The translations under genes were made by a program, and so were the position numbers. Shown here one piece after another: positions 44,168 through 51,408 of a stretch of 64,000 nucleotides of DNA. The stretch's first letter is position 1; every line of letters begins with the position of its first letter. Origin of the DNA: JAJEFO01 sp965208685 (GTDB lineage: Bacteria > Pseudomonadota > Alphaproteobacteria > Rhodobacterales > Rhodobacteraceae). Location: positions 3,224,001 through 3,288,000 of the forward strand of contig CBDBPL010000007.1 in NCBI GenBank assembly GCA_965208685.1, written 5' to 3'. Under the pieces are notes generated by a model. It was not told where the DNA came from. It was given only the letters and a program-made list of their open reading frames with translations, and did no database searches.

Positions 44168-44997
44168 GGGAGGTCAGCGCGGGAAACGTGACATTCGGCC
44201 ACGCAAGGCCGCTCGTCCTGATCGCAGGTCCCTGTCAGCTCGAGAGCCTTGATCATTCGCGGATGCTGGCGGAGAGGCTCCTGGATCTCTGCCAGGGTAT
44301 CGGCATCGGCCTTGTCTTCAAGGCAAGTTATGACAAGGCAAACCGGTCAAGCCTCATGGGGAGGCGCGGGACGGGAATTGACGAGGGTCTTTCGATCTTG
44401 AGCGCGATACGCGCCGAGTTCGGCTGCCCGGTCCTGACCGATGTCCACGAAGCCGCGCATTGCAATTCTGCCGCCGAGGCTGTGGACATCCTGCAGGTCC
44501 CGGCCTTTCTTTGCCGCCAGACCGACCTTCTGCTGGCCGCCGGAAAGACCGGCGCGGCCATCAACGTGAAGAAGGGACAGTTCATGGCGCCTTGGGACGT
44601 CGGCAACATCGTCGAGAAGATCGAGTCCACCGGCAATGAACGGGTCATCCTCACCGAGCGCGGCGCAAGCTTCGGCTACAACATGCTGGTTTCGGACATG
44701 CGGAGCATTCCGATCATGGCGGAGACAGGGTGCCCGGTCGTCTTTGACGCGACGCATTCCGTGCAGTTGCCGGGAGCGCGGGGAGATTCGTCGGGCGGCC
44801 AGGCGGAATTCGTCGAGCCGCTGGCACGCGCCGCAGTGGCCGTCGGCGTTTCGGCTGTCTTCATCGAAACCCATGAGGAGCCCATGCGTGCGCCCTCTGA
44901 CGGACCGAACATGATTCCGCTGGAACAGATGGGAGGGCTGCTCCAGAAGCTGATTGAAATCGATCGACTGGTGAAGGGGTCAGCGACCCCTCCCTGA
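44164..44997 (+). CDS. kdsA: 3-deoxy-8-phosphooctulonate synthase (Kdo-8-P synthase)
   Basis: A 277-residue KdsA condensing phosphoenolpyruvate with arabinose-5-phosphate. Active-site segments are IAGPCQLES, FKASYDKANRSS, TDVHE, NVKKGQFMAPWD, LTERGASFGYN, FDATHSVQLPG and ETHEEP. The usual C-terminus (EIDRLVKG) is followed by five extra residues, SATPP, and the TGA stop lies in the loop of the left-end hairpin of the iscB element. The last codons and the stop are thus probably supplied by the inserted element. The catalytic core is complete, so the enzyme should be active. It overlaps kdsB upstream by four bases. Confidence 0.95.
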   Translation: MREVSAGNVTFGHARPLVLIAGPCQLESLDHSRMLAERLLDLCQGIGIGLVFKASYDKANRSSLMGRRGTGIDEGLSILSAIRAEFGCPVLTDVHEAAHCNSAAEAVDILQVPAFLCRQTDLLLAAGKTGAAINVKKGQFMAPWDVGNIVEKIESTGNERVILTERGASFGYNMLVSDMRSIPIMAETGCPVVFDATHSVQLPGARGDSSGGQAEFVEPLARAAVAVGVSAVFIETHEEPMRAPSDGPNMIPLEQMGGLLQKLIEIDRLVKGSATPP

Positions 44998-45006
44998 AGG
45001 GAGGGG
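44987..45006. repeat. Left-end subterminal hairpin of the iscB element
   Basis: Arms CCCCTCCC (44987-44994) and GGGAGGGG (44999-45006) pair perfectly around the loop TGAA, which is also the kdsA stop codon plus one base. It is preceded directly by a second small hairpin, GGGGTC-AGC-GACCCC. The same TGAA-loop hairpin recurs at the right end at 46641. Confidence 0.8.
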
Positions 45007-45285
45007 CTTGAGGAACGAAGGTTCCGAGAGCCCATGCTGACCAGCACAGGAAAGGAGACTGTCATCCGATCCACCCTGAACCATACGTTGAAGACCAACC
45101 CCGGGATGCTTCCTCAGTCCCGGGCTCTTGAAGATTCGTCAGCAGACACGCCGGGTCGGGCACGGTTTGTTTCCGAACCGCTTGCGGCGATCGGTCCGGC
45201 GGACCGATCGGGAAGCAAACGGGCGAATCGTGATGCGGGTGGTCAGGTTGTGCGAGGGGAGACCGGCTTCGGCCGGCGTCACGGG
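44987..45285 (+). ncRNA. Predicted IscB omega RNA scaffold
   Basis: In known IscB systems the omega RNA lies just upstream of iscB, with the guide at its 5' end (read from flanking DNA) and the scaffold in the element. Here the roughly 300 bases before the conserved iscB start are dense in stems: the left-end hairpin (44987-45006), CCCGGG at 45100-45105 pairing with 45119-45124, a perfect ten-base stem CGATCGGTCC/GGACCGATCG with a three-base loop (45188-45210), and CCGGC-TTCG-GCCGG (45263-45276), a classic UUCG tetraloop. The segment has no recognised protein motif although its frame is open. The exact ends are not known. Confidence 0.7.
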
Positions 45286-46683
45286 GGACGCGCGAGCGAC
45301 CCCGAGAGCGGCGCAAGCCGCGTCTTCGTCCTGGACCGGTGCGGCGACCCGCTGATGCCGTGCCACCCGGCCAGGGCGAGAAGGCTCCTGGACAAGGGGC
45401 GCGCCGTCGTGGTGCGGCTCCATCCCTTCACGATCCGTCTCCGGGACCGGGTCGGAGGGGAGACCCAGGAGGTCGGGCTGAAGGTTGATCCCGGCGCGAA
45501 GGCCACCGGCCTGGCGCTGGTGCGGGAGGACGGCGAGGTCCTGTTCCTGGCCGAGATCGAGCACAGGGGAGAGAGAATCCGCAAGTCGATGCGGCAACGT
45601 GCCGGTTACCGGAGACGGCGACGCTCGGCGAACCTGCGCCATCGCAAGAAGCGGTTCGACAACAGGCGCTCCGGGAGAAAGCTCCCGCCCTCGCTGCAGT
45701 CGCGGGTCGACAACGTGGCCTCGTGGACGGAGCGGCTGCGCAGGCTCGCGCCCGTGACCTCCATCGCGTGCGAGGTCGTCCGGTTCGACACCCAGGCGCT
45801 GGAGAACCCGGAGATCGCGGGCGCGGAGTACCAGCAGGGCACCCTCGCCGGCCACGAGGTCAGGGAATGCCTGCTCGAGAAGTGGGGACGGACGTGCGCC
45901 TGTTGCGGTGCCACGGACACGCCGCTGCAAGTCGACCACGTGCGTCCGAAAGCACGGGGCGGCTCCGACCGGGTCTCGAACCTGGCCCTCGCGTGCCCGT
46001 CCTGCAACCAGGCCAAGGGCGCGCAGCCCGTGGAAGCGTTTCTGGCCAGGCGTCCGGAACGTCTCCGGAGGGTGCTGGCGCAGGCGAAAGCGCCGCTCTC
46101 CGCCGCCGCCGCCGTCAACGCCACCCGCCGCGTCCTGTTCGAGGCATTGAAGCGGACGGGGCTGCCCGTCGCCGGCGCCTCGGGCGGGCGGACGAAGTTC
46201 AACCGCACGCGGCTGGGGATCCCGAAGTCGCATGCCCTCGACGCCGCCTGCGTCGGCGAGACGCCGGCGCTGAAGGGCTGGAGGCAGGGCGTGCTCGCGA
46301 TCCGGGCCATGGGCCGGGGCTCGCATGCGCGGACCCGCGTGGACCGGTCCGGCTTCCCGGTCGGATACCTGATGGCGGAGAAGTCCGTGCGCGGCTTCCG
46401 CACGGGCGACATCGTGCGCGCGACCGTGCCCTCTGGGAAGAGGAGGGGTGTCCACGTGGGCCGCGTCGCGGTGCGCCGGACAGGCTCCTTCAACGTCCAG
46501 ACGGCGAAGGGGACGGTGCAGGGGATCTCGCACCGGCACTGCCGCGTCGTCCAGCGCGGCGACGGCTACGGATATCACGTCGACACGTCACGGATGAAGG
46601 AGACGGCAACGATGCACGGAACACGGGAGCCCGCATTCCTCCCCGCCCTGAAGGACGGGGCTTCCTGCGGGATGATTGGATGA
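45250..46683 (+). CDS. iscB: IscB, RNA-guided HNH/RuvC endonuclease (Cas9 ancestor family)
   Basis: A 477-residue IscB that looks intact. In order from GTG 45250: PLMP domain (FVLDRCGDPLMPCHPARARR, about 26-45), RuvC-I Asp80 (GLKVDPGAKATGLAL), arginine-rich bridge helix (about 109-140), RuvC-II Glu175 (SIACEVVRFDTQ), HNH domain with Cys216/219 and Cys249/252 zinc pairs and catalytic His230 (LQVDHVRPKARGGSDRVSNL), and RuvC-III His328/Asp331 (SHALDAA). A C-terminal basic domain (about 365-450) would bind the target-adjacent motif. No ATG, GTG or TTG lies between 45250 and the conserved start; an ATG at 45034 would translate the RNA scaffold. The last 20 residues are read from the element's right end, and the stop overlaps the kdsD ATG. 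Confidence 0.93.
   Translation: MRGETGFGRRHGGRASDPESGASRVFVLDRCGDPLMPCHPARARRLLDKGRAVVVRLHPFTIRLRDRVGGETQEVGLKVDPGAKATGLALVREDGEVLFLAEIEHRGERIRKSMRQRAGYRRRRRSANLRHRKKRFDNRRSGRKLPPSLQSRVDNVASWTERLRRLAPVTSIACEVVRFDTQALENPEIAGAEYQQGTLAGHEVRECLLEKWGRTCACCGATDTPLQVDHVRPKARGGSDRVSNLALACPSCNQAKGAQPVEAFLARRPERLRRVLAQAKAPLSAAAAVNATRRVLFEALKRTGLPVAGASGGRTKFNRTRLGIPKSHALDAACVGETPALKGWRQGVLAIRAMGRGSHARTRVDRSGFPVGYLMAEKSVRGFRTGDIVRATVPSGKRRGVHVGRVAVRRTGSFNVQTAKGTVQGISHRHCRVVQRGDGYGYHVDTSRMKETATMHGTREPAFLPALKDGASCGMIG
46641..46660. repeat. Right-end subterminal hairpin of the iscB element
   Basis: Arms CCCCGCCC (46641-46648) and GGACGGGG (46653-46660) pair with one C-A mismatch around the same TGAA loop found at the left end, and are again followed by CTT. 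The hairpin lies inside the iscB coding frame, 23 bases before its stop. Confidence 0.75.
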
Positions 46684-47660
46684 CCGTAGAGCACTTCAGC
46701 AAGGCGCTCCGCACCGATCTTGCCGGCCTGAACGCACTGGCGGACGACGTGAATGCCATGGCCGGGGACATCGAGGCAGCGCTTGATCTCATCGAGAACA
46801 TGAAGGGCCGCCTGATCGTCACCGGCCTTGGCAAGTCCGGGCATGTCGGCGCGAAGCTCGCCGCGACCTTTGCGTCCACGGGAACGCCAGCCCATTTCCT
46901 GCATCCTGCCGAGGCAAGCCACGGGGATCTTGGCATGGTCCAACCCGAAGACGTGATTCTCGCGCTTTCCCGGTCCGGAGAAACGGCCGAGCTCTCCGAC
47001 GTGCTGGGCTACGCGAAGCGGCATCGCGTACCCCTCGTCGCTCTGACCAGCGATCCCGACGGGACGCTGGCCCGCACCGCCACGGTCGCCCTTGTGCTTC
47101 CCAGGGTGCGCGAGGCCTGTCCGCACAACCTGGCGCCGACGACCTCGACCCTCCTGCAACTTGCGGCAGGCGACGCCCTTGCGGTCGCCTTGCTGCAGCG
47201 AAAGGGATTTGGCCCGGACAGTTTCCATGCGTTCCATCCCGGAGGCTCGCTGGGCTCCGCGCTCAGGCGCGTCGAAGAGATCATGCACGGGGCCGACAAG
47301 CTGCCACTCGTCGAATCCGGCGCGCCCGTGGTCACGGCGATCAATGAACTGTCAGCGCGGGGCTTCGGAATCGTGGGTGTCACCGAAGGCGATGGACTCC
47401 TGGGCGTGATCACGGACGGCGACGTGAGGCGCTACCTGGAAAGGATGGCCGGAACAACGATGCAGGAAGCGCTCCACGATGCGCGGGCCGACGTCGTCAT
47501 GACGGTGGACTCCGTTGCGCTCTCGCCAGACATGATTGCGGGTGAGGCCCTGTCGGTACTGCAGGAGCGCCGGATTTCCGCCGCCTTCGTCCTGGACGAG
47601 GAAAGACGTCCCCTTGGGCTGATCACGATGCTCCGTCTGCTGAATCGCGGCATCGCCTGA
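46680..47660 (+). CDS. kdsD: Arabinose-5-phosphate isomerase (KdsD/KpsF)
   Basis: A 326-residue KdsD converting ribulose-5-phosphate to arabinose-5-phosphate, the substrate of KdsA. N-terminal SIS domain (about 35-185: LIVTGLGKSGHVGAKLAATF, ALSRSGETAEL, HAFHPGGSLG) and two CBS domains (about 210-325). ATG at 46680 overlaps the iscB TGA (ATGA), with no strong ribosome site of its own, so it may depend on translation through iscB. Gene order kdsB-kdsA-[iscB element]-kdsD indicates an originally contiguous Kdo operon. Confidence 0.95.
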   Translation: MTVEHFSKALRTDLAGLNALADDVNAMAGDIEAALDLIENMKGRLIVTGLGKSGHVGAKLAATFASTGTPAHFLHPAEASHGDLGMVQPEDVILALSRSGETAELSDVLGYAKRHRVPLVALTSDPDGTLARTATVALVLPRVREACPHNLAPTTSTLLQLAAGDALAVALLQRKGFGPDSFHAFHPGGSLGSALRRVEEIMHGADKLPLVESGAPVVTAINELSARGFGIVGVTEGDGLLGVITDGDVRRYLERMAGTTMQEALHDARADVVMTVDSVALSPDMIAGEALSVLQERRISAAFVLDEERRPLGLITMLRLLNRGIA

Positions 47661-48040
47661 AGCGACGTCTCCGACCGCACCGGGTCCTGGAGGCCATGAC
47701 CCGATTGTGGTGGCCGCGCTCGACTCCCGCGTTCCGCACGGACCCGAAACACCCTGCTTCGCGGAAAGCTGCCACGACCCCGGCAAGGCGGGAAGCACGA
47801 TCAAGTTGGCAAGTGTCGACGAACTTGCGAGCAACGCGGGCATGCTCCGGTCGCCTGCGTCGGACCGGCTCTTCATGCTTGAGGACGCGACAGGGGTCGC
47901 TGCCAGTCCGAGAGGCGCAACGATTGCGCCTTGGGCTCCGATCCGGGAGTCCGCCCCGCAGGCAACGGCTGGCGATCCGATCTTGTCCGAAACTTGGAGC
48001 GCAGTTCCCGACTGTCACGGGACCGGTGCGCCTGGCGACA
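47661..48040. other. Intergenic stretch between kdsD and the convergent PfkB gene
   Basis: About 380 bp. The open frames here show no known domain and no ribosome site. I see no clear terminator or repeat. Likely untranslated spacer between convergent genes. Confidence 0.3.
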
Positions 48041-48967
48041 TCAGGGCGAGAGTTCGTTGCGCAATGGAGAATCGGCGCCTGCCCGGCTTACCGTGACCGC
48101 TGCCGCCTGGCTGCCGAGGCGCATGGCGGCCTCGATTTCATTTCCGGAGACTTCGCGAAGCGCCCTCTTGGTCAGGACGCCCTGCTCATGGAATGAAGCC
48201 AGAATGCCAGCGTTGAAGGTATCCCCTGCCCCGACAGTGTCGACGACTTCGACTTCAACTGCCGGCACGCCGGCCATCCCGCCTTCATGGTATGCCGTGG
48301 CGCCATCAACACCCTTGGTGACCAGCACGATTGCCGGCCCAAGCGCTCTCAGTTCGGCAGCGAGGTCGGATTGGCTGCCCTGACCCATGACCCAGGAAAG
48401 ATCCTCGTCCGAAACCTTGACGATGTCGGCATGCCCAATCATCCGCATGATTCTCGCCCGGAAGCCCGCCTCGTCACGAATGAACCCCGGTCGAATGTTC
48501 GGATCGAGCATCGTCGGCCGCGTGACGGATTCACGGGCCATCAACGCTTCGAATGTGGCGCAGCACGGTTCGACCACGAGAGAGATGCCGCCGAAGAACA
48601 TCGCGGCCACGTCGTCGTCAACTTGCGGCAGGTCATCTTCGGACAGCATCCGGCCAGCCGTGGCCTCGTCGTAGAATGCATAACTTGCCTCGCCATCGGT
48701 CAAGGTGACGAAGGCAAGCGTTGTCGGCCTGTCGGAGCGTGCGGCAAGGCTTGCATCGACATGCGCCTCTGCCAGCGTGTCGAAGAGAAGCTGGCCAAAG
48801 AGATCCGTCGAGATGCCGCTGAAGAATCCCGTGCGTATTCCAAGACGCCCGAGAGCGATCGCCGTGTTGAAGACCGATCCGCCGGCATGGGGCTGGAAGG
48901 CCGTTCCGCCATCGGCTGTATCGCGCGGCAACATGTCAATCAGGCATTCACCGGCAGCGAGAATCAA
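48041..48967 (-). CDS. PfkB-family carbohydrate kinase (fructokinase-like)
   Basis: A 308-residue ribokinase-fold sugar kinase. N-terminal AAGECLIDMLPRD, the sugar-binding GGSVFNTAIALGRLG (PfkB signature 1 region), DPNIRPGFI, and the C-terminal DTVGAGDTFNAGIL (signature 2 with catalytic Asp). TTG at 48967 with GGAG six bases upstream is chosen; another TTG six codons earlier is possible. It lies on the same strand as, and about 575 bp downstream of, the IclR-Gfo/Idh-IolD-like genes, so it probably phosphorylates a product of the same sugar pathway. Fructose or a keto-deoxy sugar are candidates; the substrate is not fixed by sequence. Confidence 0.87.
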   Translation of the reverse strand: MILAAGECLIDMLPRDTADGGTAFQPHAGGSVFNTAIALGRLGIRTGFFSGISTDLFGQLLFDTLAEAHVDASLAARSDRPTTLAFVTLTDGEASYAFYDEATAGRMLSEDDLPQVDDDVAAMFFGGISLVVEPCCATFEALMARESVTRPTMLDPNIRPGFIRDEAGFRARIMRMIGHADIVKVSDEDLSWVMGQGSQSDLAAELRALGPAIVLVTKGVDGATAYHEGGMAGVPAVEVEVVDTVGAGDTFNAGILASFHEQGVLTKRALREVSGNEIEAAMRLGSQAAAVTVSRAGADSPLRNELSP

Positions 48968-49542
48968 GTCTGCACTCCAAGCCAAGTTTCGGACATCGTC
49001 TTATCACCGCGTTTGTCGGGAACAAGCCGGAAGGCGCCGACGCCAGGCCAGAAGTCCGCCTGCCACCAAAGGCAATTTCGTTGAAAGCTCCTCTTGCCTC
49101 CCGCTTCACGGAGCACGATCCCCGGGATCCGGCAATTCTCGGTCGTCAGGATCGTGCGCAGGCCCCCGCGACCCGACCCGGCGGCGGCGAAATCCGTTCG
49201 TGCGACCTCCAGCTCTCGGCAATCACCCGAGACTGTCGGACGCATTCCGCTTACGGCGCTGTGAATCCCGTTCCCGGTGCCATGGGCGTTCGGGCCGGGC
49301 TGGTCAACCGGGGTCTTGGCAGGATCGCCCGGGCACTGCCCGAACGGAGAAGCAACATGAACACTTCTCCCCGTCAACGCGGAGGACTTTCGGCCAAGCT
49401 TTGCGACAACCCGCACGCCTCGCGACCGATGTCAGGCTCCCAGCCTGCCTGATGCATGCCGCTGCCAATCGGGCGGCGCAAGGCGCGCGCATTCACCTTG
49501 TCGCCTCGGCGCGGCAGCCCCGCTGCGCGAGTTCCATCGGAG
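48968..49542. other. Intergenic stretch between the kinase and the IolD-like gene
   Basis: About 575 bp with no supportable gene. Short open frames are Arg/Pro-rich and lack domains. A promoter for the kinase should lie near its 48967 end; I could not identify one with confidence. Confidence 0.3.
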
Positions 49543-51408
49543 TCAGATCAGGGTTTCAATGTACCTGCGCTGTACCGCCTCGCACCAATTGCCGACATTC
49601 CAGTCTCCATAGGCACCCATGCCACCCAGCGGATCCGGTCCATAGTATACCGGCACGTGGACCAGGCTGAGGCCGGGATGGGCACGCGCGCTGGCCAGCG
49701 CCGTCTCCAGGCTGTCCTGATCGTGCCCGCCCGACACGGCAAGCACGCCAGTCACGCTGGAAGCCATGCGCACGTAATCCACCACGACGGCGTCATTCGT
49801 ACGGAACTCGGCACCGTACTGGGCCTGTTGAAGGCCGCTGATGGCCGCCATCCGGCGATTGTCCAGAAGCAGGATCGTGCCATGCACGCCGTGTTCCACA
49901 CCGTCGATCAGGATCTGCGGATTCATCATGAACGAACCGTCGCCCGTGAATGCGATCGCGTATTGCCCCGCGTCAGCAATTGCGCCGGACAAGAGCGCCG
50001 ACACCGCAAATCCCATGTAGGAGGCGCCGGATTCCGTTATGCTCTGGCCGGGCGCGTTGTCCTCTACGATCTGGAAGCCGTTGGCCTGCACGTCGCCTGC
50101 GTCGAACAGCTTGATTGCGCCAAGGCGGTTGGCAAAGCGGTCGGCGACACGAATTGCCTGCGGTTGGGTGAGAACGGGTCGTTGCCAGACCTCGTCGTGC
50201 AACGGACCGGCGTCGAACCGCTCCTGCTTGAAGCTCTTCCATTCCGCCTTCCTTGAGTTGCAGGCCGCGAGCCACTCGGCCTTGTCCTCACTCATTGGCG
50301 CGAGGCGGCTCGACAGCATTTCAAGAACGGCGGCGGCGTCGCCCTGCAGAGCCAGGGTCCGATTGTAATGCTGAACGTCCCTGCCATCGGCGTTGATGTT
50401 GATCACTTGACGGGCACTCGGCCATCCGATGCCTGAGCAGTCGCTCTGGCAGACCGCCCGGCTGCCCACGAAAACCGCGAGTTCCGCCTCGCGCATCGCG
50501 AAGTTGCCGCAGATCGACCCCTTGGAGCCGCCCACATGCATGTTCTGGGGATGCTCGTCGGGCAGGACCCCCGTGGTGCGCGGCGAAAGCACCACTGCCG
50601 CACCCGCCGCTTCCGCGAACCTGCGGAGCTGTTGGCCCGCTCCCAAGCTGCCGCCACCGGCCTTCAGCGCGACGCGCCGGCAACTGGAGATCAAGGCCGC
50701 CGCCCGGTCGACTAGAGCGGTGTCCGCCGGCGCAAGTGGCGAGAACCGGGGGCGCGACGGGAGTGCGTCCAGCCGGACGAGGATCTCGACAGGCTGAACG
50801 TTCAGCGGCAGATTCAGAAAGAAGGGTCCCGCCTTCGTCGGGTGGAACACGGTCGCAGCGCCATTGCGCAAGGCGTCCCGCAGGGCACCGGCGGCGTACA
50901 GCGTGTACGTGCCACCCATGGCAGCGGTGAGGCGTCCGAAGAGTCCCTGCTCGGGTCTGGGAATCTGCTGCATGTTGTAGCCTTCGCCGTGCGTGGTCTC
51001 GTCACCGTACAGATGATAGATTCCAACCCCGTTCGAGGCCGCGGCCAACGAACCCGCCAATGCTTGCAAAGCGCCCGGCCCGATGGACGTCACCACGGCA
51101 CAGGGCTCGTCATAGATCAGGCGCAGCGCCGTTCCCGCATGGGACATCTCCACCTCGTTGCGAAACTGATGGCAGCGCACCAGCCCGGCGGCTTCGTAGA
51201 CGCGCAGGGTTTCGCCCAGTTCGGTTGATCCGTGACCGAAGATCACGAGGTACTTCGACACGCCCTGTCGCAGCAGCCCCAACACAAGCGCCTCGGTCAA
51301 GGGAAGCCTGACGGGCTCCTCGGACCCGCAACTCGCCAGCGCGGCGTCCAGCCCGCCCTTGTCCGCAAGCCAGGCCGCGCGTTCCGTGCGGGTCGAGGGG
51401 ATGGTCAT
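49543..51408 (-). CDS. Thiamine-diphosphate enzyme, IolD-like (trihydroxycyclohexanedione hydrolase family)
   Basis: A 621-residue ThDP-dependent enzyme related to IolD, which opens the ring of 3D-trihydroxycyclohexane-1,2-dione in inositol breakdown. The N-terminal PYR domain has the activating Glu in HQFRNEVEMSHAGTALRL, the middle domain is present, and the C-terminal PP domain has the cofactor motif AIAFTGDGSFMMNP and ends with DPLGGMGAYGDWNVGNW, close to the IolD pattern. The start overlaps the upstream Gfo/Idh stop (ATGA). It may be a true IolD or a relative acting on another cyclic polyol or diketone; other iol genes are not seen here. Confidence 0.82.
   Translation of the reverse strand: MTIPSTRTERAAWLADKGGLDAALASCGSEEPVRLPLTEALVLGLLRQGVSKYLVIFGHGSTELGETLRVYEAAGLVRCHQFRNEVEMSHAGTALRLIYDEPCAVVTSIGPGALQALAGSLAAASNGVGIYHLYGDETTHGEGYNMQQIPRPEQGLFGRLTAAMGGTYTLYAAGALRDALRNGAATVFHPTKAGPFFLNLPLNVQPVEILVRLDALPSRPRFSPLAPADTALVDRAAALISSCRRVALKAGGGSLGAGQQLRRFAEAAGAAVVLSPRTTGVLPDEHPQNMHVGGSKGSICGNFAMREAELAVFVGSRAVCQSDCSGIGWPSARQVININADGRDVQHYNRTLALQGDAAAVLEMLSSRLAPMSEDKAEWLAACNSRKAEWKSFKQERFDAGPLHDEVWQRPVLTQPQAIRVADRFANRLGAIKLFDAGDVQANGFQIVEDNAPGQSITESGASYMGFAVSALLSGAIADAGQYAIAFTGDGSFMMNPQILIDGVEHGVHGTILLLDNRRMAAISGLQQAQYGAEFRTNDAVVVDYVRMASSVTGVLAVSGGHDQDSLETALASARAHPGLSLVHVPVYYGPDPLGGMGAYGDWNVGNWCEAVQRRYIETLI

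Larger units (their letters stand above)
44978..46677 (+). mobile_element. Non-autonomous IS200/IS605-type element carrying iscB and its omega RNA
   Basis: A compact element of about 1.7 kb sits exactly between kdsA and kdsD, genes normally adjacent in an operon. Both ends have a hairpin with eight-base C-rich and G-rich arms around a TGAA loop, followed by CTT: left CCCCTCCC/GGGAGGGG (44987-45006, perfect), right CCCCGCCC/GGACGGGG (46641-46660, one mismatch). Matching subterminal hairpins are what IS605 TnpA recognises at both ends. Inside are only a structured leader and iscB, with no tnpA, so movement would need a transposase from elsewhere. Boundaries are estimates: the left end may start at a further hairpin GGGGTC/GACCCC from 44976. 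Confidence 0.8.

Noticed and set aside
45034..45249. N-terminal extension of iscB from ATG 45034
   Set aside because: The region is dense in RNA stems, has no protein motif and matches the expected omega RNA position; GTG 45250 is closer to the family start.
45139..46578. Long open frame antisense to iscB
   Set aside because: It mirrors the iscB coding frame; high GC keeps antisense frames open and the translation shows no domain.
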